Assembly (NCBI GenBank): GCA_022818135.1
Contig: JAFMSR010000017.1
Span: forward strand, 5,315,403 to 5,379,402
Origin: Saxidomus purpurata
Lineage: Eukaryota; Mollusca; Bivalvia; Venerida; Veneridae
Direction: 5' to 3'
DNA length: 64,000 nucleotides
The first letter of the stretch is position 1, and each line of letters starts with the position of its first letter. Shown piece by piece: positions 47,103 to 58,158 of this stretch. The notes beneath the pieces were generated by a model. That model did not search any database. It was not told the origin of the DNA and was given only the letters and a program-made list of their open reading frames with translations. A program made the translations under genes and the position numbers.

Positions 47103-48655
47103 AAAAAAACAGCCATCTTGACTCCTCCCTTTCTTAGTTACAGTGCCCTTGACCTTGACCCTTGTGCCCAAATTTTTTTTCGCTTCAATTTAAAAACTAA
47201 ATTTTTTTTTACATTTTTAGTAACAGTGACCTTGACCCTAGTGACCTTGACCCCCATTTGTTTTTGCTTAAAACAATCAAAGTACTCAAAATAAATAAAA
47301 ATCTTTTTTAGTAACAGTGACCTTGACCTTGACCCTAGTGACCTTGACCCCTAAAAATTTTTTTTGCTTAAAACTAAAAACTAAAAATAAATAAAAATCT
47401 ATTTTTAGTAACAGTGACCTTGACCTTGACCCTAGTGACCTTGACCCCCAAAAAATTTTTTTTTGCTTAAAACCATCAAAATACTAAAGATAAATAAAAA
47501 TCTATTTTAGTAACAGTGACCTTGACCTTGAGCCAAGTGACCTTGACCCAAAAAATTTTTTTTTTCCTTAAAACAATCTAAAAACTAAAAATAAATAAAA
47601 ATCTTTTTTTAGTAACACTGACTTTGACCTTGACCCTAGTGACCTTGACCCCGAAAAATTTTTTTTTTGCTTAAAACAATCAAAAAACCAAAATTAAATA
47701 AAAATCTATTTTTAGTAAGAGTGACCTTGAGCCAAGTGACCTTGACCCCCAAAAAATTTTTTTGGCTTAAAACAATCTAAAAACTAAAGATACATAGATA
47801 TCTATTTTTAGTTACACTGACCTTGACCTTGACCCTAGTGACCTTGATCTCGAAAAAAAAATTTTTGCTTAAAACAATCAAAAACCTAAAATTAAATAAA
47901 AATCTATTTTTAGTAACAGACCAAAGTGACCCAAAGCTTCCTCTCCACGCAAGCTACCTACACACAAAGTTTAATTACAATTGGTCACTCCTAACTCAAG
48001 TTATTGAGTGGAAACCATTTTTCTATTTTTAGTAACAGTGCCCTTGACCTTGAACCAAGTGACCCCTAATGCAATCCCAAGCTTCCTCTCTACACAAGCT
48101 ACCTACACACTGAGTTTGATTGCAATTAGTCACTCCTAACTTGAGTTATTGAGCGGAAACTATTTTTCTATTTTTAGTTACAGTGACCTTGACCTTGACC
48201 CTAGTGACCCCAAATGCAATCCCAAGCGGCGTCTCCACGCAAGCTACCTACAGACCAAGTTTCATTGTAATTGGTCACTCCTAACTTGATTTATTGAGCG
48301 GAAACCATTTTTCTATTTTTGGTAACTGTGACCTTGACCCTAGTGACCCCAAATGCAATCCCAAGTGGCGTCTCCACGCAAGCTACCTACAGACCAAGTT
48401 TCATTGTAATTGGTCACTCCTAGCTCGAGTTATTGAGCGGAAACCGTTTTACTATTTTTAGTAACAGTGACCTTGACCCTAGTGACCCCAAATGCAATCC
48501 CAAGCGGCGTCTCCACGCAAGCTACCTACACACCAAGTTTCATTGCAATTGGTCACTCCTAACTAAAGTTATCCAACGGAAACCAATGTTTGACGCCCGC
48601 CCGCCCGACATCGCCATTCTAATAAGTAGGTTTTTTTCAAAAAACCTGCTTAAAA

Positions 48656-49470
48656 ATGATAGCTGATGCTTGAAACCGAAACAGATATGATGATGGATTT
48701 TAGCGCTAACAAAAGTGTTAGAAAGGTTTTTATCCTTTTTGACCCAATGACTTAGCTGGTTTTCAATATTCCACCTTGGATTCACCAAAACAAACTTTAC
48801 TTAGACCGACCAATATCCAAACCAATAATAGGCCACGTCAGTGATGTAAACCTTGGAATCCAGGAAGGTGATATTGTTAACTAAATAAAATGAGATGTAT
48901 TAGGAGGCTTAGGAATATTGAAAGGTTTTGAATTGAAAGTACATGCTCAGTCAGCAAGATACCATATCAAGACGGACACAGTTAATACAAAATTGACGGA
49001 ATTAAAACAATGGAAATTAGAGTATTGAGATAAACTGTACTCTTTTTTTGTGTTATCCTTAAAACTTAATGTTCCTTGACATTCATGCATATTGTTGTAT
49101 TGTTAAATGTGTTTGTGAAATTTGCTGTGTTTGACTATGCATTTTATGTTAAATCTATCTATCTATCTATCTATCTGCTGTGTTTGACTATGCATTATCT
49201 GTTAAATACATCTATCTTTCTATTAAACCTCCCTAAACTTAACATCATTGGTTACTACCTTGATGCTTTTTGTTTGGAAACCCACTATTACAAATTATCT
49301 TCCCTACTCGATCATTTTTTAATTCATGTAACGAAAGTATCTACCTAATGTCTTCATAAATGCAAGACAGGATAGCTTTCGTACATAGATAGCCAACAAA
49401 AGCTGGCATATGTAGTAAAATGGGTTTTTGTGTAAGAATAGGTATAATAACAACTAGACGGGTGTTCAGT
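48656..49470. other. Non-coding stretch with a short (CTAT)n tract
   Basis: TATCTATC repeats occur at 49152-49177. Otherwise no gene or repeat was recognised. Confidence 0.5.
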
Positions 49471-49479
49471 AGAACGCTT

Positions 49480-50020
49480 GTGTCGCCCTCTTACGCCTTG
49501 TTAGAATAACCAATACTTTTTTTTACAAAATCTAGGTACAAGAGCTTTCCCTCACAATGTGCTAAACAATTGTACCATGTAATTTTAAAATCCTTCCATG
49601 CATGATAGAGTTACCATGCATACAGTATTCCATTAGTTTTAAACTCTTCAATTGTGACCTTGACCTTTGAGGTAGGAACGTGGGTCTTGCATGCGAGACG
49701 TCGGCTTGATGTGTTGAACATTTGTGCAAAGTTATTTCAAAATCAATCAATGCATGACAAAGTTATAGTCCGGAACCTAATGTGTGCATATATACAAAAT
49801 TTCATTACCTTCAAACTCTAAGTGTGACCTTGACCTATGAGGCAAGGACGTGGGTCCTGCACGCGACACATCCTCTCGATGTGCTGAACATTTGTGCAAA
49901 GTTTTTTCAAAATCCTTCAATGTATAAAAAGGGGCATAACTATGCAAATATGGTTGTTAGGAGTTATGCAACTTGCTGCAGTTGTCTATATTGCCAGAAG
50001 AAACAAGAACGCTAATAAAA
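49480..50020 (+). repeat. Two ~170-180-bp tandem units
   Basis: The phrases GTGACCTTGACCT.TGAGG, ACGTGGGTC.TGCA.GCGA, TGTGCTGAACATTTGTGCAA and AATCCTTC.ATG recur with a period near 180 bp. This is another repeat carrying TGACCTTGACC boxes. Confidence 0.8.
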
Positions 50021-51093
50021 AAATTATTGCCAAAGTAGATGTTGACGAGAGGGCGAGTGAAATAGCCTTATTCTCCGAATAGTTAAGCTCAAAATAAGCA
50101 TGCAGATATTGGAATAGTTGATAATTAAAGAAGGAAAAGGGCAAGAAGTGAGTCAGAAATTGTATTGTGTAAAATATCTTCACGATGATTACTCTAGAGA
50201 TGTGCGAATGCACATGAAAATCTTAATTGTTCCATTTTTTAAGCTTGTATGGTCAGAATTTTACATTCGGTGCATTTGTAGAATTTTACATATGCAAATT
50301 TTAAGATTCATTTAATCAGAAACAACTTCTTGTTAGTGTATTAGAAAACACTTTTACCAGCAGCTATTGAATACATCAAACATGTGCACACAGATGAAAC
50401 CCAGTTTCTTGTGAGTTCAGAAAAACACTAGAATATTCTCATAAAAGTTTATTTTTCATACAAAAAAAGCATCACTGAAAATGAATGGATTTTGTAAATA
50501 AATAAATTCGTGAAAATCTAAAGCAAAATATGGTATTAGAACACATTCAGCATCTATGTTCTGTAGCACATTTAGATGATAAAGTGATTTCTTTTATCAA
50601 CTGATACACTTTATCAACAATAAACTCCACCTAGTATATTTGCAGTATTCAAACTTGAAATCTATCTGATATCAATCTACCATGGAATATGCTTCAACAA
50701 TTTGGTCTATAAATTTCAAAGTCATAATTTCCGAAAAACAGCCAATCAAGTCTGATGTAACTATGTGAACACATCATGGCACTTGAGACCACATATGCTC
50801 AGCTTTAAAAAAAATCTAAACCAAAAGCTGTTCACAAGTTCACCCTTTGTGCGAAGTTTTTACATCAAATGCATTAATACATAATTCTGTTATTTTCTTT
50901 CAATAACGTTGGGTCAATCTGACCACACTCCAAAGAACTTAAATTCCAAATATTCACAAGTTTTCTGCAATGAAACAAATACTTCACCATGGTTCACAGA
51001 AATATCAAAATGCCCAAAGTGCATCATTTTATGATTTTGTTCCAATAAAATCTCATCACATAAAGAAAAAAGAATTATTAGTCATTGATTAAG
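50021..51093 (-). other. Probable TCP1 3' UTR and flank
   Basis: The stretch follows the TCP1 stop codon on the minus strand. TTTATT at 50448-50453 (AATAAA on the minus strand) is a candidate poly(A) signal, which would give a ~650-base 3' UTR. No other gene was recognised. Confidence 0.45.
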
Positions 51094-51298
51094 TTATAAC
51101 TGTCCAGATCTAAGTGCCTGTTGGTAGGCACTGCCTTGTTTATTTTCCTGCGCTAGTTTAATCATATCATCAATCCTAAGAATGGTTATTGCGGCTTCAG
51201 TCGCAAACTTCAGTGACTTGATCTTTGAGATCGCCGGCTCTAGAACGCCCGCTTTCATGTTGTCTCTCACAACACCATTGTGGAGGTCAAGTCCGACC
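51094..51298 (-). CDS. TCP1: TCP1 terminal exon
   Basis: It follows acceptor TTTTCCAG (minus strand) and encodes VGLDLHNGVVRDNMKAGVLE through ILRIDDMIKLA and ends SGQL-TAA at 51096-51094. The tail after the IDD helix is shorter than in vertebrates. Confidence 0.96.
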
Positions 51299-52898
51299 CT
51301 GGAAAATGAAAAAAGGAGTTTATTGAAATTTGAATAGAAAGTTATAAACCAAAAGATTCTTCATGGCCTGATAGAAAACTTAAACCTCAGTTTCAATGAG
51401 ACTGTTAACTGACAAGTGGTTTTCTACACAGCCTTGCTTAAGCAGAAGTCTGTTGTCAAAAATTAGCAACTCTAACAATGCTGTCAGAAACCAATTATTT
51501 TCAACACCTAGCAGTGATTACAAAGTAAAAAGAAGTTTACACAATTGAAGGGCAATTACTCTGCAGTAACCACGTAAATCCCTAAAGACGATGACAATGG
51601 CCTTGCCATTCTGCCAACAGTAACAAACATTGATACACGTCCATGCAGTTTTAATCACGATATACACTGTTCACTTTTCAGCCAATATATTTTTAATGAG
51701 TACCCCCTATAAACAAAGTACTTTCTCTTTTAGAAGGATCAAAAAGGGATCAGCAAGTCTATTTTAAAAACCACATCTAATACATGTAAGAAACGTTATA
51801 GCACTTACATCCTCAGCTCCCTCTGATCGGGTTTGACTTGAGACATGTTGTGATAGGCCCTAAGTTTGGCAACCAGATCTGTAGAATCTTGTGCTGCGTT
51901 CACTGCAAGCTGTTTAGGTATAACCAGCAAGGAATGAGCAAACTCAGCTATAGCCAACTGTTCTCTGGAACCCTGAAATTCAGTGAAAAAATAATTATCT
52001 TGGGAGAAAAAATATTGACGTCAAAATGAGTCACAGTTTATATAAAAGTCAATCAATAATAGTCTAATATTTGTTGGGTTTGAATCCCACTAGGTGTGTC
52101 CTTAGGCAAAGATACGTGCCTCAGTCCACCCAGCTGCAAATGGGAAGCAGTAATGAAAATATTGCTGCCTCTCTCCATGCATGAAGATCTGGGACGAGTG
52201 TTCCTGAGCGATTAAATAAGCTACAGAGCTTTCTTCATAATCCACCTTATATAAATTTGTATATAAACTTTTCTAATTATCTAAACTGACTAGGTGATGC
52301 TCTTGATGTCTTGAATCAAGTTTCCTACCAAACCCTTCAAAGATTACTTCTAGATAAAAGCATTTCTAATAGTAGTTTACAAGCTAGCTGCAATTGGGAT
52401 GCCCAAACTTGGTCAAATTTGTGACATATCATGTCAAGGAACAATTTATAACTCCACAGTAACAGGGTTAAGGTGTCTTGATTATGAAAAGGATTACAAT
52501 TGCACCATGGTTTAAGGAGAGACACTTTATAGTCAGACTCCGGTATTCATTTATGATACAAGGTTTTTCAGCTAAAAGTATTAATTAAAAGCTGAAATCT
52601 TCACAAGGACAGACACCTGTGTTCCTGCAGAGGCATCAGATTTCTTAAGACTGGGTCCTCTTGGCCTCTGGCCTAAGACAATTTTTTTTTTAACAAATGA
52701 CATACCAATGATGTAGCATAATTTTCTAGATAGATCGACAGCGCTGCTTCTACGGCTCCTCCCCCAGGGACTACCGTCTTGGATTCTAGAACACGTTTTA
52801 CTACACATAACGCATCATGTATAGACCTCTCCATCTCATCACAGTAGTAATCATTAGCCCCACGCAGAATGATGCTAGCGGCTGATCTTGCCTTTGTT
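51094..52898 (-). CDS. TCP1: T-complex protein 1 subunit alpha (CCT1), C-terminal exons
   Basis: Three exons on the minus strand (52898-52706, 51972-51809, 51298-51094) join with correct GT-AG sites and phases to give the last 186 residues of CCT alpha, a subunit of the eight-membered cytosolic CCT/TRiC ring that folds actin, tubulin and other proteins using ATP. The match to animal TCP1 is nearly continuous: SIILRGAND, CDEMERSIHDALCVVKRVLE, VVPGGGAVEAALSIYLENYA, REQLAIAEFA, NAAQDSTDLVAKLRA, GLDLHNG and KSLKFATEAAITILRIDD. PGGGAxE belongs to the equatorial ATPase domain. The N-terminal ~370 residues, including GDGTT, are not found upstream; one 500-N gap at 56403 could hide at most part of them. 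There are no frame breaks, so the gene is probably functional. Confidence 0.96.
51299..51808 (-). other. TCP1 intron
   Basis: GTAAGT...TTTTCCAG, 510 bp. No insertion was recognised. Confidence 0.85.
51809..51972 (-). CDS. TCP1: TCP1 penultimate exon
   Basis: Acceptor GAATTTCAG, donor AT/GTAAGT. It encodes GSREQLAIAEFAHSLLVIP, NAAQDSTDLVAKLRAYH and QRELR. It starts in phase 0 and ends in phase 2, splitting a Met codon with the next exon. Confidence 0.96.
51973..52705 (-). other. TCP1 intron with a SINE-like repeat
   Basis: GTATGT...AATTTCAG, 733 bp. Near 52075-52250 the plus strand has GGGTTTGAATCCCAC (B box-like) followed by CCTTAGGCAAAG and CTCAGTCCACCCAGCTGCAA, phrases typical of metazoan SINE bodies. 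Confidence 0.65.
52060..52255 (+). repeat. SINE-like repeat in TCP1 intron
   Basis: B box-like GGGTTTGAATCCCAC, then the CTCAGTCCACCCAGCTG.AAATGGG phrase common in metazoan SINE central domains. The A box is degraded. Confidence 0.55.
52706..52898 (-). CDS. TCP1: TCP1 exon encoding the PGGGAxE region
   Basis: Acceptor TTTTGTAG, donor TTG/GTATGT. It encodes TKARSAASIILRGAND through VVPGGGAVEAALSIYLENYA. The first base is the third position of a split codon, so at least one upstream exon is required. Confidence 0.96.
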
Positions 52899-52954
52899 CT
52901 ACAAAACATATATTATCATATGGATATACATGTAAATCCACTACAATGCAATAA

Positions 52955-53787
52955 CAAGAGGGCCAAGATGGCCCTATATTGCTCAACTTAGTACAAGTCC
53001 ACTTGCATGGTGGAAGATTACTACACAATGTTATATACAAAATAGGTTTTCCTATATATGTCTTTGTAAAACAAGTGACCCCCCCACCGGGTGGGGTCAA
53101 TTTTGACCCCAGGGACATGATTTGATCAAACTTTGAAGAAGGTCTACTAGCCACTGCTACATGCCAAATATCTAAGCTCTAGGCCTTGTGGTTTCAGAAA
53201 AAAAATTTTTTATTTTTTCCCCTATAGGCCTTTTGTTTTCAAAAAAAAAAATTTTAAAATTTTTCCTATAAGCCTATGTAAAATAGTGCCCCACGGGCGG
53301 GGTCATTTTGACCCGGGTGTCATTTTGAACATTGGTAGAGGTCCACTAGACACTGCTACATGCCAAATATCTAAGCTCTAGGCCTTGTGGTTTCAGAGAA
53401 GAAGATTTTTAAAGTTTTTCCTATATAAGCCTATGTAAAACTAAGTGACCCCCCGGGCAAGGTCAATTTTAATCCAGGAGTCATAATTTCAACAGTCTTG
53501 GTAGAGGTCCACTAGACAATGCTACATGCCAAATATCTAAGCTCTAGGCCTTGTGGTTTCAGAGAAGATTTTTAAAGTTTTTCCTATTTTTTGCCATAGC
53601 AACCAGAGTTCTGCATGGAATGGAATTCTTTGAACACTTTTGGTAGAGCTTCATGCAAGGAACATCCTTGCATAGTTATATCAACATTGGCCCAGTGGTT
53701 TCAGAGATGTCATTTGAATCAAAATGTTGATGGACGACGGACAATCATCCATTAGACAAGCTCACCCTGGTGAGGCCAGGTGAGCTA
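52955..53787 (+). mobile_element. Family B element in a TCP1 intron
   Basis: It starts CAAGAGGGCCAAGATGGCCC and ends with the hairpin AGCTCACCCTGG...CCAGGTGAGCT. It has about four ~160-bp core units, one of them compressed with A/T runs near 53200-53270. It begins only 57 bp upstream of the exon acceptor at 52899, in antisense orientation to TCP1. Flanks are AATAA and AAAAG, again an A/T run. Confidence 0.85.
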
Positions 53788-53839
53788 AAAAGTGTTATTT
53801 TCTTGTTTTCTGCATGGCAATACTGTAACATGTTCTTAA

Positions 53840-53970
53840 AAGATGCCTAACTACAGACAAAGGTATATAACAAAGATGCCTAACTACAGACAAAGGTATA
53901 TAACAAAGATGCCTAACTACAAAGGTATATAACAAAGATGCCTAACTACAGACAAAGTTATATAATAAAC
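53840..53970 (+). repeat. Short tandem repeat, ~36-bp units
   Basis: Four copies of AGATGCCTAACTACAGACAA followed by AGGTATATAACAA, one with an internal deletion. Confidence 0.93.
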
Positions 53971-54239
53971 AGACTATTATAACAATCAGCTAAGAGAAGA
54001 TTGTATATTTTTTCAACTGGCTCAGTGCTTGATCAAACAAGGAAAGAAAGGTATTGTGATGTCTGCAATGTTGTCAACACATGCTTGCACATCTTATTTG
54101 GGTATACATGTCAGTAAGGACAGCAAAGGTTTACATGAATATCTACTAATTAAAGCCAGAAATCAAAATCAAGCAACATACATGAAAGTCCAACACCATT
54201 CCTACATAATAATTAGTATAACAATGCAAAGTTGATGTG

Positions 54240-54835
54240 AAACAACAACTTTCAACCCAGCAGTACACAATCTGGACGAAATGGGAGTGTTCCTATACAT
54301 TTAATATATCCCAAAAGCATAGCCAGTTGTATCTTAAAAACACACTGGTTGTGATATAGGACTAGATGCTTTGAAAAATTAAATGGATTACAGAATAATG
54401 ATACAACACAGTTATTTTGTTACACATAATGTTTTTATTAGTTATTATTGAATTCAGTTAAATATTTGCACATTGTAGACTGTAGAGCATTCTGGAAATT
54501 GATTACACTAACAAAGAGCTAACCAACATGGAAATGTTCCTACTATTACTATATCCCAGCTGTATAACCTATTATATCAAGTGACATGATAGGTAAAGTG
54601 ATGGGACACTTTTTTTCAAACAAGGAGTTTAGCCTTCAATTTAAACACTATCATGTATTACATTGTAATCGTTTGGTTCAAATATCTGTAAATTTGATGT
54701 GTAACATTCTGGAAATTGGCTGCACGAAGTTTGTAACCAACATGGAAATGTTCCCACTACTACTATATCCCAGCTGTATAACCTATTATATCAAAGTGAC
54801 ATGATAGGTAAAGTGATGGGACTCTGGTCAGACTT
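54240..54835 (+). repeat. Two ~230-bp units
   Basis: CCAACATGGAAATGTTCC and the following CTACTATATCCCAGCTGTAT block, with ATGATAGGTAAAGTGATGGG, occur near 54523 and 54738. A related phrase (AATGGGA.TGTTCCT, AATATATCCCAAA.GCATA) occurs at 54280 and 56297, so the repeat extends across the region up to gap 3. Confidence 0.8.
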
Positions 54836-54949
54836 TGGAAATTGGCTACACCAAGCTTGTCATCTTCAGTTTTTGATGACTACCTAACATTAGTCTAAGA
54901 AATCTCAAATTCTTTACAGTCCAGCATCTGTATTCTATCGTAAAACAAT

Positions 54950-55618
54950 TACAGTAAAACCTCGATAACTCGAGGAACCAAGGGGACGAACAAAATGCTC
55001 GAGTTATCCGAGTTTTCGAGTTATCCTAACCAAGTTTTTCTGCTGTCACATATCTTATGAACAACGTTTTTGTTTGGGTTTTCTGCTTGTCCGATCTAGC
55101 TATCCCCCGAGATCGGGTCCTTCACTAGATTGCTCGGACACAAAGTTTATTTCTGACATGACAATTTGATAGAGATTATTCTAGAAAGAATATGCAGTTT
55201 GGGATTTTCTCTCAAGCTTTATCATCAAAAGTTTACTCAGACTCATAATTTTCATCTCATCATTAAGTTCTCGTTATTAAAAACTTGCAAGCATATTTTT
55301 CTATATTTTCTTCTTATAAATTCAATAAAAGTAACAAGAGGCTGCAATTACATATGATTTAAGACAATTTAAATGTGCGAATAACTTTTTATACACTTTG
55401 GTCGCTTGACGACCGATTAATCTTTAATAAGAACAATTAATTAACAATAGAAGTTTTTCCCATGACATGTCAAATTAATGATGCGCCATCAGAGGTGAGA
55501 AAAATTTGATTATCAGTGACCTCGAGTTGCCGCAGGTAATTTAGTAAGAAATCTACATGGCAGGACCACAGGTGTTCCTCGAGTTAGCCCGTGTTCTCGA
55601 GTTATCGATGCTTGAAGT
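54950..55618. mobile_element. pogo-like inverted-repeat element
   Basis: The left end ACAGTAAAACCTCGATAACT has the CTCGATAACTCGAG signature common at pogo/Tigger-type transposon ends. CGAGTTATC boxes repeat inside the left end (55003-55026), and inverse-type boxes (CTCGAGTTATCGATGCTT) mark the right side near 55597-55614. The outer right end is degraded. There is no transposase ORF. The superfamily call is inference from the terminal motif. Confidence 0.55.
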
Positions 55619-56402
55619 TATCAATAGTATTTTCTGGTTAAATATATAGGTAAAATTCGGGACCACGAGCCTTGAGTTCCAGGGTTCTTGGTTCGTGCGA
55701 GTTAACGAACGTTTTCTGTTTTTGCATATGAAAATGAAATCAACCCGAGCTTCAATAAATTAGTAAAACTAAAACTTCTTAGGATAAACCCCCCATTTGG
55801 AGAAGATTGAAAAATTCATTTGACTGTACCTTACAAAGACACACATTTTTCAATTTACTCTAAAGGTCAAATTTTCACTTCTTTCTTTTTTTAGAACCCC
55901 CGACTGAAATGGGATTGTTTCTATACTAGTACTTCAATATCTCCCAAAAACACAACCAATAGTATAATTACATACACTGGGAGTAATTTGGGACAAGTGG
56001 AAAATTCTCCTTCACTCATTTATAGTAAAACAAACACCAATCATTTGTACATTTCAACCAGAAATAAATAATTTGCAAGTGATAAACTTCATTTAACTGA
56101 GGACTGGCAGAGAGCACTTTGCACAATGGAAATGAAAGAAGTTCCATTCATTTAATTTAACTATGATACACATGAAACAATTAACCATTAAAGTTTTAAG
56201 AAAGTTTTAAACACTGTCATACATTATGACAAGTGTACAATGAAAAATAAATGTTGAACAAGTTCTTTCACTCCAGTCAAACATGATTTGGGTGAAATGG
56301 GAATGTTTCTTCAATTTAATATATCCCAAACGCATAACCAGATGTACCAATAAATACACTTGTAGTAATCTGGGACCAAGGTTTTTCAATCAGTCAAATG
56401 AG
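55619..56402. other. Non-coding stretch before gap 3
   Basis: No exon was recognised on the minus strand despite a search for the missing TCP1 motifs. It includes another copy of the AATGGGAATGTTTCT...AATATATCCCAAA phrase near 56297. Confidence 0.5.
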
Positions 56403-56902
56403 NNNNNNNNNNNNNNNNNNNNNNNNNNNNNNNNNNNNNNNNNNNNNNNNNNNNNNNNNNNNNNNNNNNNNNNNNNNNNNNNNNNNNNNNNNNNNNNNNN
56501 NNNNNNNNNNNNNNNNNNNNNNNNNNNNNNNNNNNNNNNNNNNNNNNNNNNNNNNNNNNNNNNNNNNNNNNNNNNNNNNNNNNNNNNNNNNNNNNNNNNN
56601 NNNNNNNNNNNNNNNNNNNNNNNNNNNNNNNNNNNNNNNNNNNNNNNNNNNNNNNNNNNNNNNNNNNNNNNNNNNNNNNNNNNNNNNNNNNNNNNNNNNN
56701 NNNNNNNNNNNNNNNNNNNNNNNNNNNNNNNNNNNNNNNNNNNNNNNNNNNNNNNNNNNNNNNNNNNNNNNNNNNNNNNNNNNNNNNNNNNNNNNNNNNN
56801 NNNNNNNNNNNNNNNNNNNNNNNNNNNNNNNNNNNNNNNNNNNNNNNNNNNNNNNNNNNNNNNNNNNNNNNNNNNNNNNNNNNNNNNNNNNNNNNNNNNN
56901 NN
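56403..56902. other. Assembly gap (500 N)
   Basis: Exactly 500 N. The true size is unknown; upstream TCP1 exon sequence could be missing here. Confidence 1.
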
Positions 56903-58080
56903 GGATGAAATCGTTTATCAGAGAGCTACAAAATGGATGCACCAAAGTGGATTGATGAATTCTCAGAGTATCTCAAGTTTCCTATAATTCGATTGTTTGA
57001 TGCATGATATACGGAAATACATATTAACAACCAATTAAACTGACGATCTGTGATGTTGATACCTGGACAATTTATAAAAAAAACATTTTCCACAGACAAA
57101 TTGCTTATCATATTGAAAAGTAATGACTAACAATAAGATACTGTATAGCATCATCAAAAATACAAATATACACACCACAATCCAGTTCTACTGCATACAA
57201 CATCAACTCTTTGAGTATGAAGTAGAGTTTCATCGTTTTAACATATTTAAGTGTGTAACGTACACGAAACATTTCCTTTTTGTTTGTTTTATAAATGTCG
57301 ATAAGTAACTGTTGCTACCAAACACTCGTTCTGAATTAAGCACCGCTCAGTTTGAATAAAAGTAAGAGTAATAGCTATGTATTCCAGTCATAATCGATAA
57401 AATCAGCGGTTTACAATATACTGCAGTACCGTAATCCATTCAATAATATATGAAGAGTTGTTGTTGTACAATTAAAGAGGCACTTCCTACATCTAGCAGA
57501 ATATATTCCCGAAACATAGATTATGCATTCAATGAACGTAAAATGATAAAAAGTACAATTTCAAAGAAGAACCTATCGCGAAAAATGCCTCATTTCACCA
57601 CTTATCATTAATCAATTTAGAGGCATTCTGTAATTTATCGCATCCACCCGTTAATTTTACGCCAACATCCCGATATAGTTTCATTTACATTGGCCCAGCG
57701 GTTGTAGAGAAATTTAGTGTAAGTCAATGGACGACGGACTATTATCTATAAGAAAAGCATTTATTAAAGAAATACCTTTGCCTTTGACATCCATGTTTGG
57801 CTCAGGTTTCAACTAAACTATATAGCCTGAACCAAAAGAAACCGTCATCACTATTAAATGTAAGCATCGGTGGAGAGACACTTAATTTTTTTATAGATTG
57901 CAAGAAGGTCTAAAAATCTCCATGTTAAAGAGGTACCCATCATCAAAACGAATTTCAAGGTTGTAACAGAACTCAAAACTCAAAAGTATGGTGTCCCATC
58001 TGCGCCATACATACCGACACGAAACTGATTCCTGTCAACTAATTAATGCTCTCATTTGTCAAATTTTTCATTGAACAATT
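56903..58080. other. Non-coding stretch
   Basis: No gene was recognised. The phrase CATTGGCCCAGCGGTT...AATGGACGACGGAC near 57690-57740 is a remnant of a family B 3' end. Confidence 0.5.
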
Positions 58081-58094
58081 GTTTCTTACATTGT

Positions 58095-58095
<1 letters not shown>

Positions 58096-58155
<60 letters not shown>
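58096..58155. repeat. (TA)n microsatellite
   Basis: About 30 uninterrupted TA units. Confidence 0.98.

Positions 58156-58158
<3 letters not shown>

Larger units (their letters stand above)
44735..48655 (+). mobile_element. Family C element, copy 2, interrupted by nested families B and A
   Basis: The 5' end at 44735-44800 has the same start and AAGCAGGTTT box (44760-44769) as copy 1. It breaks in the A run of TAGAATTAAA and resumes at 47103 with AAAAAACAGCCATCTTGACTCC, exactly as the uninterrupted copy 1 reads. The core then has ~95-bp units (47130-47960) and ~125-bp units (47930-48590, CCAAGCGGCGTCTCCACGCA). It ends with CCGCCCGCCCGAC and a hairpin TAAGTAGG...CCTGCTTA near 48623-48652, whose right arm is the inverse of AAGCAGGTTT. 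Confidence 0.83.

Noticed and set aside
52581..53154. Minus-strand frames extending beyond the TCP1 exon
   Set aside because: Only 52706-52898 matches TCP1 and is bounded by splice sites; the extensions are intron and family B repeat.
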